DNA of 64,000 nucleotides, taken from assembly GCF_029360665.1 (NCBI RefSeq), contig NZ_JARDUB010000002.1, positions 372,001 through 436,000 on the forward strand, read 5' to 3'. Each line of letters opens with the position of its first letter. Position 1 is the stretch's first letter. This document shows positions 37,662 through 45,930 of the stretch, piece by piece. Source of the stretch: Eudoraea chungangensis. GTDB lineage: Bacteria > Bacteroidota > Bacteroidia > Flavobacteriales > Flavobacteriaceae. The position numbers were made by a program, and so were the translations under genes. A model generated the notes under the pieces. It saw only the letters and a list, made by a program, of their open reading frames with translations. It had not been told where the DNA came from and made no database searches.

Positions 37662-38762
37662 ATGAACTACAAATTCCTTGTTGTTTCTTTACTTTATTCA
37701 TTTTGTTGTTTTTCTCAGGAAAAGGAAAAATCAAATATGTATACCATAGATGCCAATGCTTTCTACGGATCTATCCTATTACACAATACAGATATCTCTC
37801 ATTTAATAACAGAACATCCCGTAGGATTCATTTTGGGTCTTAATAAGCGTAACTACGGGCAAAAAGAATGGCATCAGGCATATAATTATCCTGATACAGG
37901 GGTTTCTTTTATCTACCAAGATATGCGAAATAAGACGCTGGGAGAGAACTATAGTATATATGCCCATTACAATTTCTATTTCTTTAAACGATATATGCAG
38001 TTTCGCATAGGACAGGGTATTGCTTATAATACGAATCCCTATGATAAAAATGTAAATTTTAGAAACAACGCCTATGGGTCCAGTATTATGAGTTCTACCT
38101 TTTTAATGCTAAATTTTCAAAAGGACAGATTTTACAAAGGACTTGGACTTAAGGCGGGAATATCTCTGATTCATTATTCAAATGCCAATGTAAAAGCACC
38201 AAATACTTCTACCAATACTTTTGCCTTTAACGCCGGATTAGTCTATGACCTAAATTGGGAAGAAGAGGTGAACTATATTTATAATGCGGAAAAACTTAAA
38301 GTCTCGGAACCAATTCATTTTAATGCTGTCTTTAGAACCGGTATTAACGAAAGTGATGTAATTAATTCTGGCCAATACGCTTTTTATATATTGTCTGCAT
38401 ACGCAGATAAACGAGTCTCAAGAAAAAGCGGCATACAAATAGGAGCAGATCTGTTCTTTTCGAATTTCCTGAAAGAACTTATAAGATATCAGTCTATTTC
38501 CTTTCCAGAATTAGAAGTGGATCAAAATGCGGATTACAAAAGAGTGGGTTTGTTCGCCGGATACGAGCTCTATATATCTAAATTAAGTATTCTGGCACAA
38601 TTGGGATATTATGTTTATTACCCCTTCGATTTTGAGGGAAGAGTGTATAATAGAGTAGGTTTCAAGTATTATTTTGGGAAAAACCTTCATGGGGCGATTA
38701 CCTTAAAGTCTCATGGAGCAGCGGCTGAGGCAGTGGAATTTGGTATTGGCATAAGATTATGA
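37662..38762 (+). CDS. Acyloxyacyl hydrolase / PagL-like lipid A 3-O-deacylase
   Basis: About 366 residues, starting at the ATG at 37662 (a TTG at 37653 is less likely). Signal peptide NYKFLVVSLLYSFCCFSQ. The PagL-type motif is seen in HYSNANVKAPNTSTNTFAF, with the expected His-Ser pair; the barrel ends in VEFGIGIRL. The protein is longer than Pseudomonas PagL because of an N-terminal beta-rich region. It would remove acyl chains from lipid A in the outer membrane; the exact substrate bond is inferred from family. Confidence 0.8.
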   Translation: MNYKFLVVSLLYSFCCFSQEKEKSNMYTIDANAFYGSILLHNTDISHLITEHPVGFILGLNKRNYGQKEWHQAYNYPDTGVSFIYQDMRNKTLGENYSIYAHYNFYFFKRYMQFRIGQGIAYNTNPYDKNVNFRNNAYGSSIMSSTFLMLNFQKDRFYKGLGLKAGISLIHYSNANVKAPNTSTNTFAFNAGLVYDLNWEEEVNYIYNAEKLKVSEPIHFNAVFRTGINESDVINSGQYAFYILSAYADKRVSRKSGIQIGADLFFSNFLKELIRYQSISFPELEVDQNADYKRVGLFAGYELYISKLSILAQLGYYVYYPFDFEGRVYNRVGFKYYFGKNLHGAITLKSHGAAAEAVEFGIGIRL

Positions 38763-38788
38763 GAGAAATAGAAGAAAAGATTAATTCA

Positions 38789-39562
38789 ATGAAAAAACGG
38801 TTAAAACCATACTGCCTGGTATTGGAAGTCTGTTTGTTAGTCTTATTAAGCGCATGCAATAGTGAAAATGCTCCTGACTGTTTTCAAACTAGTGGAGAAA
38901 TTATACGAGAAGAATTGGAAGTAGATAGCTTTGACAGGATTCTTGTAAATGAAAATATCCGTTTAGTTGTTCGAGAAGGAGCGGTGCAAAAAGTTGAAGT
39001 TGAGACCGGTAAAAATCTACGAAGTGATGTAACTGCCTCCGTTACGGATGGCAGAATTTCTCTTTTCGATACAAACAGTTGTAATTTTGTACGGCCTTAT
39101 GGTCTAACCACCTTCTATATTACCACGCCTCATTTAGTAGAGATCAGAAGCAATACGGGCTTTTCTATTGAAAGCGATGGAATACTCGGATTTCCAAGTC
39201 TTACACTTATTTCCGAAAGTTTCATTGACCCTGATAATCTAACTACCGACGGCTCTTTCGATATGGAAGTGGATATGGAGAATCTAACTATCGTAGTTAA
39301 TGGTATTGCTTATTTTAAAATAAGCGGCAGGGCCCAAGAGGCCCAATTTACAATTGCTGCCGGGGATTCCAGAATAGAAGCGGAATTATTTACCGTGGAA
39401 GAATTAGTAATTAGTCACAGAGGTAGTAATGATATGCTTATTAGTCCTCAAGCATCGCTTAGGGGAAGTATTTCTGGCACCGGGGATGTAGTGAGTTTTA
39501 CTAGACCAGAAATTGTTGAAGTAGAAGAAATATATAGGGGAAAGCTCTTATACAGGGATTAA
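38789..39562 (+). CDS. DUF2807 (head GIN-type) lipoprotein
   Basis: Adhesin-like beta-helical protein, about 257 residues from the ATG at 38789. That start gives a lipoprotein signal (KKRLK, hydrophobic core, LLSAC lipobox). An upstream ATG at 38759 overlaps the previous stop (ATGA) and would add ten residues; it may be used for coupling. The body holds repeated short strands of the DUF2807 type. Function unknown; a distant paralogue lies at 45931. Confidence 0.78.
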   Translation: MKKRLKPYCLVLEVCLLVLLSACNSENAPDCFQTSGEIIREELEVDSFDRILVNENIRLVVREGAVQKVEVETGKNLRSDVTASVTDGRISLFDTNSCNFVRPYGLTTFYITTPHLVEIRSNTGFSIESDGILGFPSLTLISESFIDPDNLTTDGSFDMEVDMENLTIVVNGIAYFKISGRAQEAQFTIAAGDSRIEAELFTVEELVISHRGSNDMLISPQASLRGSISGTGDVVSFTRPEIVEVEEIYRGKLLYRD

Positions 39563-39600
39563 TCAAGGTAATACTTCATAAAGTATTACCTTGATTAATC
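39557..39600. terminator. 20-bp perfect inverted repeat, hairpin terminator-like
   Basis: GATTAATCAAGGTAATACTT (39557-39576) and its exact complement (39581-39600) flank a CATA loop. The left arm contains the stop codon of the lipoprotein gene. There is no T-run, so it may act as a hairpin-only terminator or mRNA stabiliser. Confidence 0.55.
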
Positions 39601-39628
39601 ATTAATAATCTATATTAAAAAGTGACTT

Positions 39629-40609
39629 TTGCGGGCCGATAGCTTATTGCGTTCTTTGATTAACGAAGGTGAAATACCAGGACTGGCGATTGGTGTTAGC
39701 CAAGAAAATGGCCAACAATACTTGCAAGGCTTCGGTTATTCTAATATAGAGAGTAAACTTCTTATTGATCCTACACGTAGCCTCTTTAGAATAGCCAGCG
39801 TGTCAAAACCAATTGCCGCAATGGCTCTTGCCAGAGCAGTGCAGGACGGAATAATCGATCTTGATGCATCATTCTATGATTATGTGTCTTATTTCCCTCT
39901 CAAAGAATTCGATTTTACAATTAGACATTTGGCTTCTCATACCGCAGGTATCAGAGCTTATCGCGGAAAAGAATATGGACTAAATTTACCATTGAGTATT
40001 AAGGAGGGTTTAGCGCTTTTTAAAGACGATCCCTTACAATTTGCCCCTGGAACCTCCTTTTTGTATAATAGCTATGGTTGGGTGATGATTTCCTTGGCCA
40101 TAGAGGAAGTTACAGGACTTCCATTTTCTGAGTATGTAAAGGAGAAGATTTTACACCCTCTAAATATGCTTCATACCTTTCCGGAAGATACAAAAGGGCG
40201 CCATATAGACCAGGTAAACTTTTACACCTCCAAAGGGTCTAATTTTGTAGATTCTATTCCGGTAAACAACACCTATAAATTGGCTGGAGGAGGATACCTG
40301 TCTACTGTCTTTGATTTAATAAAATTAGGCCAAGAGATTCTAAAACCCACGCTGGTATCAGAAGAGATTTTAAGGGAATTCCTCACTTCACAAATTATCG
40401 AGGGAAATCCAACCTACTATGGTTTGGGCTGGGAGGTCAGCGTAGACAGGAAGAATAGAAAATATTACGGACATCAAGGCAATGGCGTTGGAGCGTATTC
40501 TAACTTCTTTATCTATCCAGATAAAAATACGGTCATAGCTATTCTTATTAATTGTACAGATCCAAAAATCCAGAAGAACTTAGACGCTGTAATCGATCAA
40601 TTTCTATAG
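39629..40609 (+). CDS. Serine hydrolase (class C beta-lactamase/DD-peptidase family)
   Basis: A 326-residue protein of the beta-lactamase-like family. SxxK nucleophile in SVSKPIAAM, the second motif YNS in FLYNSYGW, and the third HQG in YGHQGNG. The only start in frame is a TTG at 39629, after an in-frame stop at 39623-39625. No signal peptide is seen, unlike many relatives, so it may be cytoplasmic or have a lost N-terminus. Substrate unknown (peptides, esters or beta-lactams are all possible). Confidence 0.82.
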   Translation: MRADSLLRSLINEGEIPGLAIGVSQENGQQYLQGFGYSNIESKLLIDPTRSLFRIASVSKPIAAMALARAVQDGIIDLDASFYDYVSYFPLKEFDFTIRHLASHTAGIRAYRGKEYGLNLPLSIKEGLALFKDDPLQFAPGTSFLYNSYGWVMISLAIEEVTGLPFSEYVKEKILHPLNMLHTFPEDTKGRHIDQVNFYTSKGSNFVDSIPVNNTYKLAGGGYLSTVFDLIKLGQEILKPTLVSEEILREFLTSQIIEGNPTYYGLGWEVSVDRKNRKYYGHQGNGVGAYSNFFIYPDKNTVIAILINCTDPKIQKNLDAVIDQFL

Positions 40610-40617
40610 AGGTATTC

Positions 40618-41523
40618 TTAAAGATTTTTCGTTTGCGTAAGTTCCGTAAACAAAGATTCTAAATTTTTGTTTTTTCGGTTTAGTTGGAGAGTCTTTAATT
40701 TATTGTCATGAGCAAAATCAAATACTACCGGTCGCATATCTTTTGAGGTTTTAAAAGTTATTTCATAGAAGAATCCCGACCGGTTTACGACCTCAGATAC
40801 GTAGGGTAGTTTTTGAAGAAAAGCTTCTTCAACGCGGTAATCAAATTCCACTTCTATTATTTGCTCTTCCTCTGGCCTTAAATCTTTTAGAACTTTATCG
40901 GCTACCAGAACGCCCTTATTGATAATGATTACTCTATTGCAGATCTCTTCGACCTCTTTCATTATATGTGTAGATAATAAAATAGTTTTGTCACTACTTA
41001 TACTCTTAATCAGTTTGCGTATTTCTATGAGTTGGTTTGGATCTAAGCCGGTAGTAGGTTCATCGAGAATTAATACTTCTGGGTTGTGTAACAGAGCCGC
41101 AGCCAGGCCTACTCTTTGTTGGTATCCCTTGGAAAGTGCCCCTATAACCTTATGCGCTTCGGACACTAAACCTACCTGATCAATAACTTCAGAAATTCTA
41201 ACTTTTGATACCCCGTAAAGACTTGCATTAAAGCCTAGATATTCCTTTACATACATTTCGTTGTACAATGGATTGTGTTCTGCAACATAGCCAATACTCT
41301 TTCTAACGGCCAGAGCATCTTTAACGACGTCGTGTTGATTTACTTCAGCTGTACCATCATCCGCAAGGAGGTAAGTCGTAAGAATTTTCATCATGGTAGA
41401 TTTGCCAGCCCCATTCGGACCCAGAAAGCCTACGATTTCTCCTTTGGAAACCTTAAAGGAAACCTTATCTAAAGCTTTTTGTTCTCCGTAATATTTGGTA
41501 ATATTTTGAACACTTAAGGACAT
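40618..41523 (-). CDS. gldA: Gliding motility ABC transporter ATP-binding protein GldA
   Basis: ATPase of 301 residues. Walker A GPNGAGKST, signature LSKGYQQRVG, Walker B LILDEP and a switch His in STHIMKEVEE. It has the C-terminal DUF4162-like extension of ABC-2-type exporters. The overall sequence matches GldA, which works with GldF and GldG in Flavobacteriia; those membrane partners are not here. gldB and gldC are in this window at 59.5 kb. Assigned to gldA by family resemblance; another ABC-2 ATPase is possible. Confidence 0.83.
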   Translation of the reverse strand: MSLSVQNITKYYGEQKALDKVSFKVSKGEIVGFLGPNGAGKSTMMKILTTYLLADDGTAEVNQHDVVKDALAVRKSIGYVAEHNPLYNEMYVKEYLGFNASLYGVSKVRISEVIDQVGLVSEAHKVIGALSKGYQQRVGLAAALLHNPEVLILDEPTTGLDPNQLIEIRKLIKSISSDKTILLSTHIMKEVEEICNRVIIINKGVLVADKVLKDLRPEEEQIIEVEFDYRVEEAFLQKLPYVSEVVNRSGFFYEITFKTSKDMRPVVFDFAHDNKLKTLQLNRKNKNLESLFTELTQTKNL

Positions 41524-41708
41524 AAGTATTTTTTTGTAAAAATAAACATTGTGTGTTTATCCCTGTAAGAGGAGCATTTTTATTTTAGATTATTTTAAAT
41601 AAAGGACTTTAGAGCAATAGTGAATCCGCACAAATCGACTTCTTTTTAAAAAGAAAATGCAAGGAATTAATTTATATCATGAATATTCTTAAAAAGATAC
41701 AGTTTGTC

Positions 41709-41738
41709 TTTGTTTTTTAATTTTAATATTTACCTTAG
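41709..41738 (+). promoter_or_regulatory. Tentative promoter of the aromatic operon leader
   Basis: TTTG at 41709-41712 as -33 and TACCTTAG at 41731-41738 as a partial -7 match, 18 bp apart. This would put the start about 12 nt before the leader-peptide ATG. Confidence 0.35.
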
Positions 41739-41756
41739 CCATTCAATTATACTGAA

Positions 41757-41828
41757 ATGACGCGTAACTATTTTTGGAACAGCTTTTATTTTTACTTCTT
41801 TTTCAAAGAAGTAAGGGGACTGTTTTAG
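41757..41828 (+). CDS. Aromatic-rich leader peptide of the pheA operon (attenuator)
   Basis: A 23-codon reading frame with ATG at 41757 and TAG at 41826-41828. It contains seven Phe, three Tyr and one Trp; residues 10-16 read FYFYFFF and residues 5-7 read YFW. It is followed by an attenuator-like set of hairpins and a terminator right before pheA. The design matches E. coli pheL-type ribosome-mediated attenuation, here with Phe and Tyr as signals. No other plausible gene occupies this 376-bp gap. Confidence 0.78.
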   Translation: MTRNYFWNSFYFYFFFKEVRGLF

Positions 41829-41883
41829 ATTGTTACTAACAAGATATTAAAGTAAGTCCCGTAAAATACGGGACTTTTTTTTA
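41792..41883 (+). promoter_or_regulatory. Attenuator RNA: pause hairpin and antiterminator of the pheA operon
   Basis: Pause hairpin: TTACTTCTTT (41792-41801) pairs perfectly with AAAGAAGTAA (41805-41814); its left strand consists of leader Phe/Tyr codons. Antiterminator: GGGACT (41816-41821) is complementary to AGTCCC (41855-41860), the left arm of the terminator. A TTGTT/AACAA mini-hairpin (41830-41842) lies between. A ribosome stalled on aromatic codons would free the GGGACT strand; one at the stop codon (41826) would cover it. Confidence 0.7.
41855..41883 (+). terminator. Terminator 17 bp before pheA (attenuator 3:4 hairpin)
   Basis: AGTCCCGTA (41855-41863) and TACGGGACT (41867-41875) form a 9-bp perfect stem with an AAA loop, then eight Ts. 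No gene upstream on this strand needs it, since gldA runs the other way, so its target is the pheA transcript itself. Confidence 0.92.
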
Positions 41884-41899
41884 GCAATAGATTGACTGA

Positions 41900-42727
41900 A
41901 TGGGTCTTAAAATAGCAATACAGGGAATTAAAGGATCTAACCATCATCAGGTGGCTCTGGACTATTTTGGAAATGAAATCAACTTAGTGGAATGTTTGTC
42001 TTTTCATAAATTGGTGGATGAATTGTTGAATAAAAAGGCCGATAAAGGAATAATGGCAATAGAAAATTCAATTGCTGGTTCAATTATCCCAAATTATGCC
42101 CTAGTTTACGAGAATAACCTTCACATAATTGGTGAGTATTATTTAAATATTCACCACCACCTTATGGCATTGGAAGGACAGAGTCTTTCAGATTTAAAAG
42201 AAGTGAGATCCCATCCAATGGCTCTTTTACAGTGTAGGGAATTTTTAAAAACCCAATCTCAAATGAAGATGATTGAGGATGTGGATACTGCAGAAACAGC
42301 TAGGAACATCCATGAGAATTCTTTAAAAGGAGTTGCCGCGATTGCCCCTAAAGTAGCTGCCAACTTGTACGATCTTAAAATCGTAAAAGATAATATCCAG
42401 ACCATTCACAATAATTCTACTCGCTTTATAATCGTAAAAACACAGAATAAAGAACTGCCCATTGAAGAGATAAACAAAGCATCTCTCCGATTTATAACAG
42501 ACCACAAAAGAGGAAGTTTGGCTACCGCTTTAAATGTAATGAGCGATTGTAATTTGAATTTAACCAAAATCCAGTCTTTACCCATAATTGAGACACCTTG
42601 GAAATATGCTTTTTTTGTTGATGTCACTTTCGAAAAATACGAGGACTTTGCTAAATCGAAGGCGCTTTTGGCTATAATGTTAGAAGATTTTAAAGTCTTA
42701 GGAGAATATAAAAATGCCCGGTTATGA
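41900..42727 (+). CDS. pheA: Prephenate dehydratase
   Basis: Makes phenylpyruvate; 275 residues. Catalytic domain residues 1 to about 180 (GIKGSNHHQVALDYF start, MAIENSIAGSIIPNY, and NSTRFIIVK). A C-terminal ACT domain (about 195-275; HKRGSLATALNVMSDCNLNLTKIQSLP) would bind phenylalanine. There is no fused chorismate mutase; that lies on the DAHP synthase. It is the first gene after the attenuator and overlaps the next start by 4 bp. Confidence 0.94.
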   Translation: MGLKIAIQGIKGSNHHQVALDYFGNEINLVECLSFHKLVDELLNKKADKGIMAIENSIAGSIIPNYALVYENNLHIIGEYYLNIHHHLMALEGQSLSDLKEVRSHPMALLQCREFLKTQSQMKMIEDVDTAETARNIHENSLKGVAAIAPKVAANLYDLKIVKDNIQTIHNNSTRFIIVKTQNKELPIEEINKASLRFITDHKRGSLATALNVMSDCNLNLTKIQSLPIIETPWKYAFFVDVTFEKYEDFAKSKALLAIMLEDFKVLGEYKNARL

Positions 42728-43875
42728 TAGAAAAGGCAAAAAGACTGCAAACGGTAGAAGAATACTATTTCTCAAAAAAGCTGAGAGAGGTTCGCGCCTT
42801 AGTACAAGCTGGGAAACCCGTAATAAACATGGGAATTGGAAGTCCGGATCTGCCTCCCTCAGAGGAAGTTATTTCGGCACTTAAAAGTTCATTGCACGAC
42901 CCTAAAGCACATCAATATCAGAGTTATCAGGGCCTGCCCGAGCTTAGAGAGGCTATAGTAGAGTTTTATAAAACACAGTTTGAGGTTAGTCTGGATGCTG
43001 CTGCTGAAGTACTTCCCCTAATGGGATCTAAAGAAGGGATTATGCATATAAGTCTTGCCTTCTTAAACCCAGGGGACGAGGTTTTGATTCCTAATCCGGG
43101 ATATCCTACATATACTTCTGTTTCAAAATTAGTTGGGGCTAAAATTAGAGAGTACAACTTATTAGAATCGAATGCCTGGTTACCAGATTTATCTGCCTTG
43201 GAAAAACAAGACCTTTCAAAAGTTAAATTGATGTGGACAAGCTATCCACACATGCCAACAGGCGCTACGGCAGATTTAAAGGATTTAAGAAAGTTGGTTG
43301 AATTTGCTGAGAAGCATAATATTTTATTGGTGAATGATAATCCGTATAGCTTTGTTTTATGCGAAAATCCAACAAGCCTTTTAAGTATTGCTGCCGCCAA
43401 GAATTCTGTTTTAGAATTAAATTCATTGAGTAAGACCTTTAATATGGCGGGTTGGCGTGTAGGAATGGTTTTAGGAGGTGCAGATAATATTAACGCCATT
43501 CTTAAAGTAAAAAGCAATATGGATTCAGGTATGTTTTATGGGATCCAGAAAGGAGCTATTGCCGCATTAAATAGTGCGGAGAATTGGTATAATTCGCTAA
43601 ATGAACTTTATAAGTCTAGAAGGAATAAAATGTTTCATTTAGCAGATCTTTTGGGGTGCTCGTACGACAAAGAAGCTGCCGGAATGTTTGTTTGGGCCAA
43701 ATTACCCGAAGCGAAGGAAGGTTCCGAGCAGTTTATTGATAGAATATTGAAAGAGAAGGATATCTTCATTGCCCCTGGTACCATTTTTGGAACCAATGGC
43801 GAAGGATATATACGGTTTTCACTCTGTGTTAGTGAGGAGAAGATTGAAGAAGCCATAAAACGTTTCGCGAACTAA
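42724..43875 (+). CDS. Class I/II PLP aminotransferase (aromatic pathway)
   Basis: A 383-residue fold-type I aminotransferase. GIGSPDLPPSEEV, NPGYPTYTS, NDNPYSFV, and the Schiff-base lysine in NSLSKTFNMAGWRVG. Its ATGA start overlaps pheA, implying coupled synthesis. In this setting it likely aminates phenylpyruvate and hydroxyphenylpyruvate (or prephenate); specificity is inferred from context only. Confidence 0.9.
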   Translation: MIEKAKRLQTVEEYYFSKKLREVRALVQAGKPVINMGIGSPDLPPSEEVISALKSSLHDPKAHQYQSYQGLPELREAIVEFYKTQFEVSLDAAAEVLPLMGSKEGIMHISLAFLNPGDEVLIPNPGYPTYTSVSKLVGAKIREYNLLESNAWLPDLSALEKQDLSKVKLMWTSYPHMPTGATADLKDLRKLVEFAEKHNILLVNDNPYSFVLCENPTSLLSIAAAKNSVLELNSLSKTFNMAGWRVGMVLGGADNINAILKVKSNMDSGMFYGIQKGAIAALNSAENWYNSLNELYKSRRNKMFHLADLLGCSYDKEAAGMFVWAKLPEAKEGSEQFIDRILKEKDIFIAPGTIFGTNGEGYIRFSLCVSEEKIEEAIKRFAN

Positions 43876-43886
43876 GTAAAGCAAAA

Positions 43887-44753
43887 ATGAAAGTAGTAAT
43901 CGTTGGTGTTGGGCTAATCGGAGGCTCTATTGCAAGAGACTTAAAAGCAGGGTATTCCAATATTAGTATTAAAGGAGTTGATATTAATAAGGAGTATTTA
44001 GAACAAGCTCTTGAATTAGGATTAATGGATGGTTTGGCAACAGACACCGATTTGGCGGAGGCCGACATTGTATTTGTTTGTATTCCGGTTAACGCCATTG
44101 TCCAAGACCTTCCAAAAATTTTAGATAAGGTAGGCGAGGAAACCTTGGTAATAGATGCTGGTTCTACAAAATTGGAAATATGTAAAACAGTAGATCAGCA
44201 TCCTAAAAGAAGAAACTTTTTGGCATGTCACCCTATCGCAGGTACAGAATACTCTGGCCCGGAAGCAGCAATTTTAGAACTTTATAAAGGGAAGACAAAC
44301 ATAATTTGTGAAGTGGAGAAAACTGCCTTTAGACTACAAGAGAAAGCCTTGGATATTTTTAAAAATATGGGGATGCGAATTCGCTATATGAATCCGGAGT
44401 CTCACGATAAGCATATTGCCTATGTTTCTCATTTATCGCACATAAGTTCTTTTATGTTAGGAAAAACAGTTATTCAGAAGGAAAAGAATGAAAGAGATAT
44501 TTTTGATATGGCAGGTAGTGGTTTTGAAAGTACCGTTAGACTAGCAAAAAGTTCTCCGGCCATGTGGACTCCTATATTTCAACAAAATAAGAGTAATATT
44601 GTGGAAATTTTAGAGGCTTATATTCAGAATTTAGAAGATTTTAAGGACTTGCTAGTGCAGGATAATTATGAGGCTGTTTTTGAAGAAATGGCGAATACAA
44701 ATAAAATAAAAGAAATATTAATTGGAATACCGCAACAAAGTAAAGAGAAATAA
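43887..44753 (+). CDS. tyrA: Prephenate dehydrogenase
   Basis: NAD(P)-dependent step to tyrosine; 288 residues. N-terminal dinucleotide motif VGVGLIGGSIARDLK, active-site HPIAGTEYSGP, and the helical domain with SHLSHISSFML. There is no fused chorismate mutase or clear ACT domain. It lies 11 bp after the aminotransferase. Confidence 0.94.
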   Translation: MKVVIVGVGLIGGSIARDLKAGYSNISIKGVDINKEYLEQALELGLMDGLATDTDLAEADIVFVCIPVNAIVQDLPKILDKVGEETLVIDAGSTKLEICKTVDQHPKRRNFLACHPIAGTEYSGPEAAILELYKGKTNIICEVEKTAFRLQEKALDIFKNMGMRIRYMNPESHDKHIAYVSHLSHISSFMLGKTVIQKEKNERDIFDMAGSGFESTVRLAKSSPAMWTPIFQQNKSNIVEILEAYIQNLEDFKDLLVQDNYEAVFEEMANTNKIKEILIGIPQQSKEK

Positions 44754-44755
44754 GA

Positions 44756-45841
44756 ATGGAAAATAAAAAAGAATTAAGATCTTGGTTAGATGAGATGAAC
44801 TTGGCTCATCCTTTAGTAATTGCAGGTCCGTGTAGTGCCGAAACAGAAGAACAGGTATTAGGAATTGCTCATGATTTAAAAGATACCGATGTAAATTATT
44901 ACCGGGCCGGTATATGGAAGCCTAGAACCAGACCGGGTAATTTTGAAGGCGTTGGAGCCATCGGCCTTAAATGGTTGCAAAAAGTTAAGGCCGAAACGGG
45001 CTTAAAAACTGCAACAGAGGTTGCCAATAGAGCTCATGTAGATCTAGCCCTTGAGCATGACGTAGATTTATTGTGGATCGGAGCACGTTCTACAGTAAGT
45101 CCTTTTATTGTTCAAGAAATAGCAGATGCTTTGGAAGGCACCGATAAAGTTGTTCTAGTTAAGAACCCGGTAAATCCAGACTTATCCCTTTGGTTGGGCG
45201 CTATTGAAAGACTTTACACTGCGGATATTAAAAAGTTAGGGGTAATCCACCGCGGGTTTTCTAGTTATGAAAAAACAAAATACAGAAATATTCCTGAATG
45301 GCAGATGGCAATTGAACTACAAACTAAATTTCCAGATTTACCATTAATTAACGACCCTTCCCATATTACTGGGAATAGGAATATGATTTTTGATGTCTCT
45401 CAAACTGCTTTGGATTTGAATTTTGATGGATTAATGATTGAGACACATCACGATCCTGATAATGCTTGGAGCGATGCTGCACAGCAGGTTACGCCAAAAA
45501 ATTTAGTTCAAATCATGGAAGACTTAAAAATTAGAAAAGAGACCGACGAGGAAGCAGATTACAATCAGAAAATAAGTAATCTAAGAGCACAGATTGATAT
45601 TATCGACAACCAATTATTAGATTTTTTAGGTAAAAGAATGAAAGTTTCTGACGGAATAGGGGAGCTTAAAAAACAAAGAAATGTTGCCGTTTTACAGACC
45701 AATAGGTGGAATTCTATCCTTGGAAAAATGATTTTAGAAGGAGAAACCAAAGGCTTAAGCGAAGAGTTTGTTCTAAAATTATTTAAGGCTATTCATCAGG
45801 AATCTATAAACCATCAAGAAAAAATAATCAATGCTGGCTAA
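44756..45841 (+). CDS. Bifunctional DAHP synthase / chorismate mutase (type II order)
   Basis: A 361-residue fusion. Residues 1 to about 265 are a DAHP synthase of the KDSA-like subfamily (GPCSAETEEQV, RAGIWKPRTRPGNFEG, NDPSHITGNRN, IETHHDPDNAWSD). From about 270 an AroQ-type chorismate mutase follows (NLRAQIDIIDNQLLDFLGKR, then VLQTNRW). It commits carbon to the shikimate pathway and makes prephenate for pheA and tyrA. As the last gene of an attenuated operon, its supply would respond to Phe/Tyr levels. Confidence 0.94.
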   Translation: MENKKELRSWLDEMNLAHPLVIAGPCSAETEEQVLGIAHDLKDTDVNYYRAGIWKPRTRPGNFEGVGAIGLKWLQKVKAETGLKTATEVANRAHVDLALEHDVDLLWIGARSTVSPFIVQEIADALEGTDKVVLVKNPVNPDLSLWLGAIERLYTADIKKLGVIHRGFSSYEKTKYRNIPEWQMAIELQTKFPDLPLINDPSHITGNRNMIFDVSQTALDLNFDGLMIETHHDPDNAWSDAAQQVTPKNLVQIMEDLKIRKETDEEADYNQKISNLRAQIDIIDNQLLDFLGKRMKVSDGIGELKKQRNVAVLQTNRWNSILGKMILEGETKGLSEEFVLKLFKAIHQESINHQEKIINAG

Positions 45842-45930
45842 GATTCTTGTTAAATTTTCATTTAACTATTCGAAAAGTGTAACACATTAGATAAAAGACT
45901 ATCTTTTCTTAAATGTAAAAATTCAAAAAA

